This document shows, one piece after another, positions 45,098 to 54,923 of a stretch of 64,000 bases of DNA; the first letter of the stretch is position 1; each line of letters opens with the position of its first letter. The translations under genes and the position numbers were made by a program. This DNA is from Paenibacillus sp. JQZ6Y-1 (lineage in GTDB: Bacteria; Bacillota; Bacilli; Paenibacillales; Paenibacillaceae). The stretch lies in NCBI RefSeq assembly GCF_040719145.1, contig NZ_JBFDUZ010000003.1, positions 186,001-250,000 of the forward strand, written 5' to 3'. A model generated the notes under the pieces. That model saw only the letters and a list, made by a program, of their open reading frames with translations. It was not told the DNA's origin and did not search any database.

Positions 45098-47116
45098 TTA
45101 TTGCGTGCTATTCGTTTCTGCATCACCGTTTTGATTCTGGGTTTTCTTCGGTACGCCGTCCAACCCGTACTCTTGGTCATAGGCGTCAAAGATTTTGACT
45201 GCAACCGGAGCCGCACTACGGGAACCGAAGCCACCTTCTGGAATAACCACGGCGACAGCTAGTTTTGGATTATCGCGTGGTGCGAAGGCGATGAATACGC
45301 CGTTATCGACGATTTTGCCGTATACGGACTGCTGGGATGTACCCGTTTTCCGTGCCACGTCATAACGATAGTTTTTCAACACTTCTACCTTACTACGCAT
45401 CCCGTTGATAACTACATTCCAGTCTTCGGCAGGGAAGTTGATTGTATTAATCACTTCGCGTCCGTATGTTTTGACTGTATTGCCTTTCGCATCTGTGATT
45501 TTGCTGACAAATTGAGGCTTTAAGCGTTCTCCTCGGTTAGCAATGGTAGTTACATATTGCGCCAATTGTAAGGTAGTATAACGTCCTTGCTGTCCAAAAG
45601 CAGCATATGCCATTGCTGCCTGAGCACTACCTGCTGCTTCGATATTGGTATACTCACCACGCCCAGGATTTTCATAAGGAAGTCCGCTATTGGTTGTTAC
45701 ACCAAGGCCAAATTCCTTCATGTATTTGTCCCATACATTGACCGATTCGTTGCCGTATTTGCTGTATAACGGTTTACCGATCATATCGATCATGAATGCG
45801 TTAGACGATTTCTCAATAGCTTTTGAAGGAGTCAAAGAGTTTAATACCTCGCCTAGTGCATTTCTTACACGAGTTTCATAGCCTGCTCTACCAAATTCAG
45901 CATAGCCGCGATCATAATAACCCGCATAAGGTCCGAAAAATCCCTCTTTCATCCCAATCAGAACGGTCAAAGGCTTAATAACTGAACCCATTAAGACAAG
46001 CGATGAAGCGCGTTTGCCGTTATAAATCTCACGAATGGTTCCGTTTGGATAATAGGGCTCAATCGCCTTCAACTGTTCAGCAGTCGGCGACTGCGACCAG
46101 ATCATAGGGTCATAATCCGGCATGCTTGCCATCGCGACGACATTCCCTGTATCGACTTCCATCGCCACCGCATAACCTGTTAGCGCATTGGCAGCATGTG
46201 CATTGCCGCTGCGATAGGAACGCAGAAATGAAATCTGATCCATGATCGCCTGCTGGGTAGCCAACTGTACATTTTTATCAATCGTCATCCATAGATTGTA
46301 GCCCTTCTGTGGTGGTGTCAGCTGCGCTCGTCCATCCACACGATTGAGCGCATTGATCGGTGTGCTGCGTACGCCATTTTTACCGCGCAGCTCATCTTGG
46401 AATGTGTACTCCAATCCATCCACGCCAACTAGCTCGGTATCCATATACCGTTCATCGGTGCCACTAAGACGAGCACGGTTTTTGTATTTGTTCATACTAG
46501 ATTTGACACCGGAAAAGCCTTTCAAATAGCCGATGGTCTGCACAGCCACCCGATCAGGGCTGTATTCGCGAATACTTTCCTCGCGTACTTCGATTCCCTG
46601 ATAGTCGTCTTTATGCTCGAGGAAATAAGCGATTTCCTTGTTGCTCAAATCTTTTTTGATTCGACGCGGGGTATAGCCGTAGTTTTTGCGATACGTAATA
46701 TCCATCGCTTCAATAATCTGATCGGCAGTCATTGTATGATTCGGGTCACCATATGTATTGAATACCCGCTTCAGATCGCCGACGATTTTCAAAAATTCCT
46801 GTTTATTCTCATCCAAACGGTAGTCCTTGCTCAATGTAAAATAGAGTGATTGCGTAGATACCGAATAAGCGATCTTACTGCCAGACGCATCGTAAATGAT
46901 GCCCCGACTTGGCATAATCGGCGTCTCATTATTGACGATACTAGACTCCGCTTCCGTCAATGTAGGACCTTCCACAAACTGCAAAATCGCCAGCCGAACC
47001 ACAAGCACACTGAAGATCAGAAACGTTGCAAAAAAGAAAATATTCAAACGGATCGAGAACTGCCGCCGGTGACTCTCTTCAAATTCTTCCGAATCGGTCG
47101 AATTCCATTTTTTCAT
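45098..47116 (-). CDS. class B penicillin-binding protein (PBP2-like transpeptidase), copy A
   Basis: A 672-residue single-span membrane transpeptidase that cross-links peptidoglycan. The N-terminal anchor is at about residues 22-45 (LNIFFFATFLIFSVLVV). A dimerisation/pedestal region follows. The catalytic domain has SxxK as SVIK near residue 377, SxN as SSN near 437 and KTG as KTGTS near 590. It resembles PbpA/PbpH elongation PBPs. ATG 47116 follows AGGAGG by 12 bases. It is the tandem paralogue of the gene at 47579, same strand, with conserved segments such as RQFSIRLN and NYGYTPRRIKKDL. Confidence 0.94.
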   Translation of the reverse strand: MKKWNSTDSEEFEESHRRQFSIRLNIFFFATFLIFSVLVVRLAILQFVEGPTLTEAESSIVNNETPIMPSRGIIYDASGSKIAYSVSTQSLYFTLSKDYRLDENKQEFLKIVGDLKRVFNTYGDPNHTMTADQIIEAMDITYRKNYGYTPRRIKKDLSNKEIAYFLEHKDDYQGIEVREESIREYSPDRVAVQTIGYLKGFSGVKSSMNKYKNRARLSGTDERYMDTELVGVDGLEYTFQDELRGKNGVRSTPINALNRVDGRAQLTPPQKGYNLWMTIDKNVQLATQQAIMDQISFLRSYRSGNAHAANALTGYAVAMEVDTGNVVAMASMPDYDPMIWSQSPTAEQLKAIEPYYPNGTIREIYNGKRASSLVLMGSVIKPLTVLIGMKEGFFGPYAGYYDRGYAEFGRAGYETRVRNALGEVLNSLTPSKAIEKSSNAFMIDMIGKPLYSKYGNESVNVWDKYMKEFGLGVTTNSGLPYENPGRGEYTNIEAAGSAQAAMAYAAFGQQGRYTTLQLAQYVTTIANRGERLKPQFVSKITDAKGNTVKTYGREVINTINFPAEDWNVVINGMRSKVEVLKNYRYDVARKTGTSQQSVYGKIVDNGVFIAFAPRDNPKLAVAVVIPEGGFGSRSAAPVAVKIFDAYDQEYGLDGVPKKTQNQNGDAETNSTQ

Positions 47117-47491
47117 CGACTGGGTAAACCTCCTATGTCCTATCAAGTATATGCGCAAGCGACAGGCAAACGTATTCATATTCAACAATTATCATATTCC
47201 ATAATATGTAGTTGTTTCTTCATTTTAGCATATGTGTGAACAAGAACAAATGCCATTCGCAATCATAATGAAAACACACCAACTCCTTATGCGGTCTTGG
47301 CAGCAGTAGACTTTATTTAGTATTACCTACTATTAACCATGTCATGAGGACGATGCCTACCTGCTGTAAGCCGTATAGCAAATATTTCTATGTATGAATC
47401 ATTTTGTATCGCATGTAAAACACTCGAACTGTACATTTTCTATGTCTATTCCTATCCCTTACTATCTACACGTTTACAGTATGACCTAAAT
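47117..47491. other. gap between the two PBP genes
   Basis: About 370 AT-rich bases, containing the promoter for PBP copy A. Nothing else was recognised. Confidence 0.4.
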
Positions 47492-47526
47492 AAAAAAGAA
47501 GCAAGCGTAGTGCCTGCTTCTTTTTC
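47492..47526 (-). terminator. terminator of PBP gene at 47579
   Basis: Minus-strand AAAGAAGCAGGCA and TGCTTCTTTTTTA form a stem with a long T-run. Confidence 0.92.
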
Positions 47527-47578
47527 ACTTTTGCCTAACCTAGTCCATGAGGATATAGCGGCTGATACTCATATACTA

Positions 47579-49615
47579 TTATTGACTTGTATTTGTGCTA
47601 TCCTGATTGTCTGCATCCGCAGTAGCATCTGTGGATTGCTTTTTCGGTACGCCATCCAGTCCGTATTCCTCATCGTAAGCATCAAAAATCTTACGAGCGA
47701 CTGGCGCCGCACTTTGCGAACCAAATCCACCCTCTGGAATCACAACAGCAACAGCCAGTTTTGGATTATCACGTGGTGCAAAAGCGATAAATACACCGTT
47801 ATCGACAGTATGACCATAAATCGATTGCTCAGATGTACCTGTTTTACGAGCAAGATCATACGGGAATCCATTGAATGAATCTACCTTTGTCTTCATACCT
47901 CTAATAACTGTATTCCAATATTCATCTGGGAAATTAATAGTATTGACAACCTGTGGCTTGAACTGCTTCACCACATTGCCTTCCGCATCGGTAATTTTGC
48001 TAACCAATTGCGGCTTCAAACGTTTCCCTCTATTGGCAATCGTCGTTACATACTGTGCCAATTGCAACGTTGTATATTTCCCTTGTTGACCAAACGATGC
48101 AAATGCCATCGCTGCCTGTGTACTACCAGCAGCTTCGATATTCAGATACTCGCCAGAACCTGCACTTTCGCCAGGCAGACCACTTTTGGTCGAAACACCC
48201 AGCCCGAATTCCTTCATGTATTTATCCCATACATTTACAGAATCTGCTTGATATTTACGATACAATGGCATACCGACTTCGTCGATCATAAAGGCATTAG
48301 AAGAGTGCTCAATTGCTCTAGCAGGATCAAGAGAACCATATACGTGTCCGCTAGCATTTCGAATTTTGGTTGTATGACCTTCCTTACCGATCTCGGCATA
48401 CCCTCTATCTTGATAATACGTATATGGAGTAATCACGCCTTCTTTCAATCCAATCAGTACAGTAAGTGGTTTAATAACCGAACCCATCAGTACCATGGAA
48501 GAAGCATGCCCCTCACGATATACCTCTTTAATCGTTCCGTTTGGATAGTACGGAGTAATTGCTTTGATCTCATCACTGGAAGGCGCAGTGCCCCAGATAT
48601 TAGAGTCGTAATCCGGCATACTTGCCATTGCCACAACATTACCTGTAGCCACATCCATCGCGACCGCATAGCCTGTTTGCGCATTTGGCGCATAGGAGCT
48701 TCCGCTACGATACGAATGCAGGTAAGACAATTGATCGGTAATCGCTTTTTGCGTTGCCAGCTGTACATTTTTGTTAATCGTCAGCCAGACGTTATCGCCT
48801 TTTTGCGGAGCGGTCAGTTCCGTGCGTCCAGTTGCGATATTCAGCGAGTTAACCGGTGTTGTTTTCAGACCGTTTTTGCCGCGTAGGGCGTCCTGATACG
48901 CATACTCGATACCGTCGACCCCTACATACTCGGTGGACAGGTATTTTTCATCCGCATCGGTAATACGCGATTTGTTGATATAGTGATCCATCGTAGTGCT
49001 GACACCACTGAATTGACGCAGATAACCGACAGTCTGTACGGCTACGCGATCCGTATCATAGTGACGTACACTTTCCTCTACGACTTCAATTCCGGGAAAT
49101 TCGTCTTTATGCTCCAGAAAATGAGCAATTTCTTCGTTCGTCAGATCTTTTTTGATCCGTCGTGGGGTATAGCCGTAGTTTTTCTTGTAGGTGATGTCCA
49201 TCGCATCAATGATCTGCTGGGCAGTCATTTTCTCGTTAGGATCACCATATTTGTTGAATACCTGCTTCAACTTAGCAACAATGTCGTATAACTCAGGTTT
49301 ATTTTTCTCCAGCGAGTAGTTTTTGGACAATGTAAAGTAGAGTGACTGGGACGAAGTGGAGTAAGCGATTCGCTGTGTACCGGTAGCATCTAAAATGTTA
49401 CCCCGGATTGGCGGGATTGGCGTGCTTTTGGTGGAGATGCTTGCTTCCTGCTCACGCAGATTCGGACCTTCTACAAACTGTAAAATCGCCAGACGTACAA
49501 TGAGAACAGTAAATACGATAAACGTGGCAAAAAAGAACACATTCAGACGGATAGAGAATTGGCGCTGATTTCTGAGTTCGCGTTTAGACGACTCATCAAT
49601 ACCCGATTTTTTCAT
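47579..49615 (-). CDS. class B penicillin-binding protein (PBP2-like transpeptidase), copy B
   Basis: A 678-residue paralogue of copy A with the same architecture: anchor at about 22-45, SVIK near residue 377, SSN in EHSSNAFMID, KTG in ARKTGTS. The C-terminal tail is Asp/Asn/Ser/Thr-rich in both copies but differs in sequence. The ATG at 49615 gives the MKK start seen in copy A; a GTG at 49645 is an alternative. Each copy has its own terminator, so they can be expressed separately. Confidence 0.94.
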   Translation of the reverse strand: MKKSGIDESSKRELRNQRQFSIRLNVFFFATFIVFTVLIVRLAILQFVEGPNLREQEASISTKSTPIPPIRGNILDATGTQRIAYSTSSQSLYFTLSKNYSLEKNKPELYDIVAKLKQVFNKYGDPNEKMTAQQIIDAMDITYKKNYGYTPRRIKKDLTNEEIAHFLEHKDEFPGIEVVEESVRHYDTDRVAVQTVGYLRQFSGVSTTMDHYINKSRITDADEKYLSTEYVGVDGIEYAYQDALRGKNGLKTTPVNSLNIATGRTELTAPQKGDNVWLTINKNVQLATQKAITDQLSYLHSYRSGSSYAPNAQTGYAVAMDVATGNVVAMASMPDYDSNIWGTAPSSDEIKAITPYYPNGTIKEVYREGHASSMVLMGSVIKPLTVLIGLKEGVITPYTYYQDRGYAEIGKEGHTTKIRNASGHVYGSLDPARAIEHSSNAFMIDEVGMPLYRKYQADSVNVWDKYMKEFGLGVSTKSGLPGESAGSGEYLNIEAAGSTQAAMAFASFGQQGKYTTLQLAQYVTTIANRGKRLKPQLVSKITDAEGNVVKQFKPQVVNTINFPDEYWNTVIRGMKTKVDSFNGFPYDLARKTGTSEQSIYGHTVDNGVFIAFAPRDNPKLAVAVVIPEGGFGSQSAAPVARKIFDAYDEEYGLDGVPKKQSTDATADADNQDSTNTSQ

Positions 49616-49894
49616 TACTCGATCTTTTCCCTTCTCTGGCAGCACTGTATCATGATGCCTGCTTGAATCTTGGTTTTGCGTAGTTCTATACCGATGGACG
49701 ACAGCAGCTTACGCTGCACGAATATGCAACAAACTTTATATTAGCACAGGAATTGCCGTGTTGAGAAATTTTGCGTTTCTAGACGATGCATATGCACTCT
49801 TGCCGTGCTATTTTTGGCAAAATAGCGGAAGGACAGCAGTCTCCCAACAACGCTGCCATAGAGCACCTTCGTCCACTTGTTACCTTACCTTCTC

Positions 49895-51049
49895 TTACAA
49901 TACACTCTGCTCTACGTGTGTTTCAGCAAACTTCGGCGGGTTGAACCAGTTGCCTGCGGATGCCCATGTCGGATCAAGCGGAATCCATTGACCGGAATCC
50001 GGCACATACACCTGATTCCACGCATGCGGACCATATCCGCCTTGACCGTTATATCCAAGCCCAGTCACAACGCGTACATCGATCCCCTGCGAACGTGCCA
50101 TCACGGCATACAAACGAGCATAATCAATACATACGCCCAGCTTCGTTTCAAATGTATCTTCCGGTGTCTGTTCATGCCACACGCCGCGCTGCTCGTAATC
50201 TGCCACCTTGCCGTAATCATAGCTGACCCGTGAGCCTACCCAGTCATACAGCAGCTTGGCTTTTGTTTCCGTATCGGTCGTATTGCCGACAATCTCGGCA
50301 GCTGCCTGCTCGATATTATCTGGAATACTGCGATCCACTACATCATATTTACGCTGGAAAATGCCAGTCAATTCCTGCTCCACAGCACTGGTGAAGACGG
50401 GTAGCGTATTTTTGACAAAGGAGCCAGTCAGCGGCTGCACCACCGACTTGACCGTACCGCTGTATAATGACGATGCTTCTACATATGATGACCATTTGTT
50501 GTTGGGATACAGGCTGACCGCGATGAACAGAATTACGATCACAATCGCGCCGCGCAGCACCCCATTGAGCAAGCCAACCAGCCCACCAAGAATGCGGCTC
50601 ACCCAGCCTGCGCGCTGTCCTTCCGTAGGAACCGGACCGCGGCGCAGACGTTCTGGAATAAGCAATACTGCCAGCAATGAAAAAGTGATATTGGCTACAA
50701 CATAGCTCAACATGAACAGCACAGCGAAGCGTAGCAGCGAAAATTCCGAGATCAGGTAAATGGCAGAGTAGTACATTTCCCACCACCACTGCAAATCGCC
50801 CTCTGGTACAGAGTTGGATATTTGTTCCGCCCGTGATTGCACATAAGGGGAAACGAACAGCGCAAACGGCGCCGCCAGCAGCAGCGCCAGTACCGTTAGC
50901 AGCGTACGTCCTGCCCACGAAAATAGACGTCCTGCCGAACGGCTTGCTCCGCTACGGACGCCTTGCAGCACCGAGATCAATACAATGACATACAGCAGGC
51001 AGGAAACCAGACTGCTGTCAAACCACGCTGCAATATCCTTTATTTCCAT
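49895..51049 (-). CDS. membrane transglutaminase-like protein
   Basis: A 384-residue protein with about five N-terminal membrane helices (to residue 185) and a transglutaminase/protease-like domain outside or inside the membrane. The Cys-His-Asp triad is visible: GVCIDYARLY, GPHAWNQVY and PLDPTWAS. Such domains are usually proteases or cross-linkers of cell-surface proteins. Followed by no operon partner; the small membrane gene at 51153 lies upstream on the same strand, about 100 bases away, so the two may be co-transcribed. Confidence 0.88.
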   Translation of the reverse strand: MEIKDIAAWFDSSLVSCLLYVIVLISVLQGVRSGASRSAGRLFSWAGRTLLTVLALLLAAPFALFVSPYVQSRAEQISNSVPEGDLQWWWEMYYSAIYLISEFSLLRFAVLFMLSYVVANITFSLLAVLLIPERLRRGPVPTEGQRAGWVSRILGGLVGLLNGVLRGAIVIVILFIAVSLYPNNKWSSYVEASSLYSGTVKSVVQPLTGSFVKNTLPVFTSAVEQELTGIFQRKYDVVDRSIPDNIEQAAAEIVGNTTDTETKAKLLYDWVGSRVSYDYGKVADYEQRGVWHEQTPEDTFETKLGVCIDYARLYAVMARSQGIDVRVVTGLGYNGQGGYGPHAWNQVYVPDSGQWIPLDPTWASAGNWFNPPKFAETHVEQSVL

Positions 51050-51152
51050 GTATGTCCTCCTCTAACGTTGCGGTCTGTATACCGCTTGCCAGCATCCTGT
51101 ATGATTGATCCATCACCTGAAATCATAGTAACTATCATGGTACTAATCAACC

Positions 51153-51602
51153 TCATTTGCTTGCTGCCGTGTTTTGCTTCGCTTGGGTAATAACGGATTG
51201 AATCGTACTATTTACATCCCATTCGCCCAGCGGTACGCCACGGAAAGTCATGCTAACCTTGCCTGCGCCCGGCTCGCCGCTAAACTCAATATTGTCCGAC
51301 TTCACCGTATATGTGCCGTCTCCATTTTGGATAAAGCGCGCATCCTTGGCTTCATTTTTCATCACATCTAGTGCCTGATCACGCAAGGCGCCGACTGTCT
51401 GATCGGTCACATTGGTAACGGTATCGCGAATCTGATCCAGCGAGATTCCGCTGTAAATACACACCGCTGCTACGATAATAATCACGATGAGCCATTTGAT
51501 GACCGTTTTGACCAGATTGATCACAAGAAACAATATAATCAGGGCTACCAGAATAATGAGCCAATTCTGCCTGAAAAATTCGCTCCATACTTGCCAATCC
51601 AT
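51153..51602 (-). CDS. small membrane-anchored protein, unknown function
   Basis: A 149-residue protein starting at ATG 51602, with GGAGG upstream. Two hydrophobic segments span about residues 12-50 (LIILVALIILFLVINLV and WLIVIIIVAAVCIYSGI). The rest is a soluble domain ending GTYTVKSDNIEFSGEPGAGK and VSMTFRGVPLGEW. No family was recognised. It may act with the downstream transglutaminase-like protein. Confidence 0.78.
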   Translation of the reverse strand: MDWQVWSEFFRQNWLIILVALIILFLVINLVKTVIKWLIVIIIVAAVCIYSGISLDQIRDTVTNVTDQTVGALRDQALDVMKNEAKDARFIQNGDGTYTVKSDNIEFSGEPGAGKVSMTFRGVPLGEWDVNSTIQSVITQAKQNTAASK

Positions 51603-51829
51603 GCGTATAACCTCCAGTATGCGTCTTTCTATGTTGTCTGTATGATGTATTTTCATCCATGATGTTATTCAGCAGCCAGCTTTTTGGCTAGTCTATAGTA
51701 TAACCGAAGTATACCTGCGATGTCAGCAGTCGCCTTGCCATCGTAGGATGCCGTGGATGCAGCTCTAAACATGTCTATTTTGCATCCTTTTGCCGCAATC
51801 CTTTACAATCTTAGACAGAGGTGATTCCC

Positions 51830-52171
51830 CTGATTCATATTATCGTAGAAGGTAAAAATGATCGCAGTAAGCTGCGCCGCGTGCTACAACCGGATGTACA
51901 GATTTTGTGCACCTTTGGCACGCTGAACTCGCAAAAGCTAGAAAAGCTGCGCAAGGAAGTGGGACAGGATGAAGTATACCTGTTTCTAGACAATGATTCC
52001 TCCGGTCGCAAAATTCGTGGCGTGCTGAGCGATGCCTTTCCAGACGCGACACATCTGTATACTCGCCGCGGATATGCCGGTGTGGAAGGGACGCCGGATG
52101 AATATGTGGCAGCACAGCTAGAAAAGGCAGGATTGGACGAATATATTATCTACCCTGCTCCGCCTTTTTAA
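51830..52171 (+). CDS. small Toprim-domain protein
   Basis: A 113-residue Toprim protein. The catalytic Glu is in HIIVEGKNDRSKL and the DxD-like pair in VYLFLDNDSSG. Such proteins are related to RNase M5 and DnaG-type domains and usually act on DNA or RNA. The best start by ribosome site is CTG 51830, 6 bases after AGAGGTG (51817-51823). A GTG at 51821 overlaps that ribosome site, so it is less likely. Confidence 0.85.
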   Translation: MIHIIVEGKNDRSKLRRVLQPDVQILCTFGTLNSQKLEKLRKEVGQDEVYLFLDNDSSGRKIRGVLSDAFPDATHLYTRRGYAGVEGTPDEYVAAQLEKAGLDEYIIYPAPPF

Positions 52172-52267
52172 CGTTTTATATTGTGTATCTTTTTGATGCC
52201 ATATATAGAGTACGTAGTAACGTCATGAATTAAAATGCCTGTCATATGTCACATGTCGTCCTATACT

Positions 52268-52301
52268 GAAAACTGCCGCAGCGAATACTCACTGCGGCAG
52301 T
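52268..52301 (-). terminator. ctaB terminator
   Basis: Perfect 10-bp ACTGCCGCAG / CTGCGGCAGT stem followed by TTTTC on the minus strand. Confidence 0.93.
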
Positions 52302-52346
52302 CAGAATCGTTTGTAAGCCGACACGGTTGCCTACCAACCATATAAC

Positions 52347-53303
52347 TCAGCGATGCACTGTATCAATGATCATCAGAATAAAGCTGAGCGTCAGATAGTT
52401 AATCGAAAAGATAAATGCCGTTTTCGCCCAGCGATCCGTATCCTGTTTCCGAAGACCAGCTACTGCCATCAATAGCCACACTACCGACAATACTAATGAA
52501 GTGATCATATAGATCAAACCGGTATAGCCATAGCTGTACATCAGAATCGGCACCGGAATAAGCAATGCGATATACGGCAACATCTGGTACTGCGTACGGC
52601 GAATACCTTTGACAACAGGTAAAAGTGGAAAGCCTGCTGCGCGGTATTCTTCGACCCGACGGATGCCTAGCGCCCAAAAATGCGGCGGTTGCCACAAAAA
52701 CAGCATCGCAAATAGCAGCCATGCACCCATATCAATCTGCTGGGAAACTGCTACGTATCCGATCACCGGCGGCATCGCGCCAGATATGCCACCAATGGAT
52801 GTGCTCCAAGTAGAGCTTCGCTTGAGCCACAAGGTATAGATAACGATATAGACAAACATACCCAGTACGCCAAGTGCCGCTGCCAGCAGCCCGGAGAACA
52901 CGGATAGGACAGTTAAGCCCAAAATGCCAAGCCCAATCGCATACCATAACACAATGGTCGGCGACAGACGGCGCGTCGCCAATACGCGGTCACGCGTGCG
53001 CGCCATTTTCGTATCCAGCTCGCGATCCCAGTAATTGTTGAATACACACGACGATGCCATCACCAGCATCGTTCCGAGTAACGTCCATAACAAATGTCCA
53101 AACTGAATATGCCAGCCGGAGGCAAGCCAGAAGCCGCCAAAGGTAGCAATCAGATTGGAGCGCAAAATGCCCGGTTTGGTTAGCGCGATGAAGTCTCGCC
53201 AGCCTGCACCCTGCTCGCTTGGAGCTGGAGCGTTATATAGGGGGGAATCCGGTATGGTAGAATAGCCCGGTTGTTTATCCAAGGAAACTCGTTCCTCCTT
53301 CAT
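52347..53303 (-). CDS. ctaB: protoheme IX farnesyltransferase (heme O synthase)
   Basis: A 318-residue UbiA-family membrane prenyltransferase with about nine helices. It attaches the farnesyl chain to heme b to make heme O, the CtaA substrate. The Asp-rich motif NNYWDRELDTKMARTRDR is near residue 88, with LKRSSTWSTSIGGISGAMPP and WQPPHFWALGIRR further on. The hydrophilic N-terminal 30 residues are not in the core. No other cta gene adjoins. Confidence 0.95.
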   Translation of the reverse strand: MKEERVSLDKQPGYSTIPDSPLYNAPAPSEQGAGWRDFIALTKPGILRSNLIATFGGFWLASGWHIQFGHLLWTLLGTMLVMASSCVFNNYWDRELDTKMARTRDRVLATRRLSPTIVLWYAIGLGILGLTVLSVFSGLLAAALGVLGMFVYIVIYTLWLKRSSTWSTSIGGISGAMPPVIGYVAVSQQIDMGAWLLFAMLFLWQPPHFWALGIRRVEEYRAAGFPLLPVVKGIRRTQYQMLPYIALLIPVPILMYSYGYTGLIYMITSLVLSVVWLLMAVAGLRKQDTDRWAKTAFIFSINYLTLSFILMIIDTVHR

Positions 53304-53347
53304 ATTGAGTTGTCTGCAACCGATGATTACAACATGGGCTGCTCATA

Positions 53348-53405
53348 AAAAAGGTTCACCTTTTTCACTGCCTATGCGGAATAGGAAGAGGAAAGGTGAA
53401 TCTCT
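53348..53405 (-). promoter_or_regulatory. terminator-like hairpin in the ctaB leader
   Basis: Minus-strand TTCACCTTTCCTCTTCCTA pairs with TAGGCAGTGAAAAAGGTGAA, followed by CCTTTTTTATG. It lies 45 bases upstream of the ctaB ATG with no gene behind it on this strand, so an attenuation role is possible. Confidence 0.55.
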
Positions 53406-53647
53406 ATAAACCCGTACAAATCGCCTTATCCACTTTATCATACCTGACTGTAATTGTCTTTGCCTTTGTTTAGGGGGCATGACGATTATGACAATTTGTT
53501 GAAAGATGGTGATTTTAATCTGAGTTTCACGTTTTTGCTAACTGGTTATGGTAAACTACAGGCGAAATGAAGCAAAGCCTATGCGTCATTGCAAAATTGG
53601 AATTGCATACGAGAATAGACGCCGAATGACTAAGGAGAGAATATTCA

Positions 53648-54643
53648 ATGGATACTGCCACCCATTTTGCCATGGGGTTTGGACTTGCCGGACTCGCTTA
53701 TGTGGACCCTGTTGTCGCTTCCGACCCCAGTCTAGCGATTGCGGTCATGGTTGCAACGATCATTGGTTCGCAGGCACCGGATTTTGATACCATTTTACGT
53801 TTAAAAGATAATGCTACGTATGTACGCAATCATCGCGGCATTACGCATTCCTTGCCATTTATGGCGCTCTGGATTGCGCTCATTGGTGGCGGCACTTCGC
53901 TGCTGCTGCATCATGAAGGCTTCTGGCACATTTTATTATGGACTGCGATTGCGGTGGTACTGCATGTATTTACCGATTTGTTTAACACCTACGGAACGCA
54001 GGCGGTACGCCCGTTTAGCGAAACTTGGATTTCATGGAATATTATTAATATTTTTGACCCATTTATTTTCGGTGCGCATATTGTAGCGCTGCTGCTGTGG
54101 GTGACAGGATTGATTCCGCCTGCACCGCTATTTATTACGCTGTACTCTACCATTGCTGTCTATTATGTATGGCGGACGACGACACACTGGTATTTGACCC
54201 GCAAGGTGGAGCGTATCGATATTGAAGACGGACGTTCGACAGAACCGGATGGACATTATGTGCTAATCCCGACCATTTCACTGCGTCGTTGGCATGTCGT
54301 TCATGCCAAAAAAGACGGTAGTTATCGAGTAGGCTGGTATAGCCCTGATAAATTGATCTGGATCGATGCGGTAGCGTCGATGGATCATCCAGCCATTGAA
54401 GCGTCCCGTCAGCATCGAGATATTCGAGCGCTGCTGTACTTTTCATCGTATACCATTTCTGAGGTAGAGCAGACAGCAGGCGGTTACATTGTACGCTGGG
54501 CGGATGTGCGCTATCGTCATCGTCGCCAGTACCCGTTTGTAGCGGTTGTGGTAATGGATAAAGAGTTTCATGCGATTGATTCGTATGTAGGCTGGCTGAG
54601 TCCTGATAAGATGAATGAGCGGTTGAGTGTGCATGTTGGGTAG
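53648..54643 (+). CDS. YfhP/YdjM-like membrane hydrolase family (DUF457)
   Basis: A 331-residue protein with an N-terminal membrane region of about five helices, to residue 185, then a soluble beta-rich domain. MDTATHFAMGFGLAG, SQAPDFDTILR and NHRGITHSLPFM carry the conserved His/Asp residues of the metal-dependent hydrolase family (LexA-binding, YdjM). B. subtilis YfhP is similar in size. Reaction unknown. AGGAGAG precedes the ATG. Confidence 0.9.
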   Translation: MDTATHFAMGFGLAGLAYVDPVVASDPSLAIAVMVATIIGSQAPDFDTILRLKDNATYVRNHRGITHSLPFMALWIALIGGGTSLLLHHEGFWHILLWTAIAVVLHVFTDLFNTYGTQAVRPFSETWISWNIINIFDPFIFGAHIVALLLWVTGLIPPAPLFITLYSTIAVYYVWRTTTHWYLTRKVERIDIEDGRSTEPDGHYVLIPTISLRRWHVVHAKKDGSYRVGWYSPDKLIWIDAVASMDHPAIEASRQHRDIRALLYFSSYTISEVEQTAGGYIVRWADVRYRHRRQYPFVAVVVMDKEFHAIDSYVGWLSPDKMNERLSVHVG

Positions 54644-54680
54644 ATGTGAGGAAAGGCCGAAATGATTTGGCGGGGTGACA

Positions 54681-54729
54681 TCCATCACTGCGGGAAGGAA
54701 TAAGGGAACGGCACTCCGATGGAGCCGCC
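54681..54729. repeat. interspersed long inverted repeat, copy 3 (left arm only)
   Basis: CATCACTGCGGGAAGGAATA, then AGGGAACG and CTCCGATGGAGCCGC, match the left arm of copies 1 and 2. The sequence diverges after GCCGC, and no right arm follows. Confidence 0.8.
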
Positions 54730-54923
54730 TCATGTTCAGCTTTCACACAGTGGTGCGGAGTAGGATTTAAACCATGAAACCCGCTATGTAGTAGAAGTAA
54801 GTTTTGTATTTTGAATTTAATGTTTATGTATTCAATTCTTTTATGTGTTCAATTTTTGTTTTATTAGTTTATTGGTTTGTTTGTCTATTGATAGATAGTA
54901 AGTATTGGAGACTTCATATTTTC
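54730..54923. other. AT-rich intergenic region
   Basis: About 190 bases of T-rich sequence between the repeat fragment and the next terminator. No gene was seen. Confidence 0.4.

Noticed and set aside
48008-48886. 292-residue frame opposite PBP copy B
   Set aside because: Shadow of the PBP; no start signal and atypical composition.
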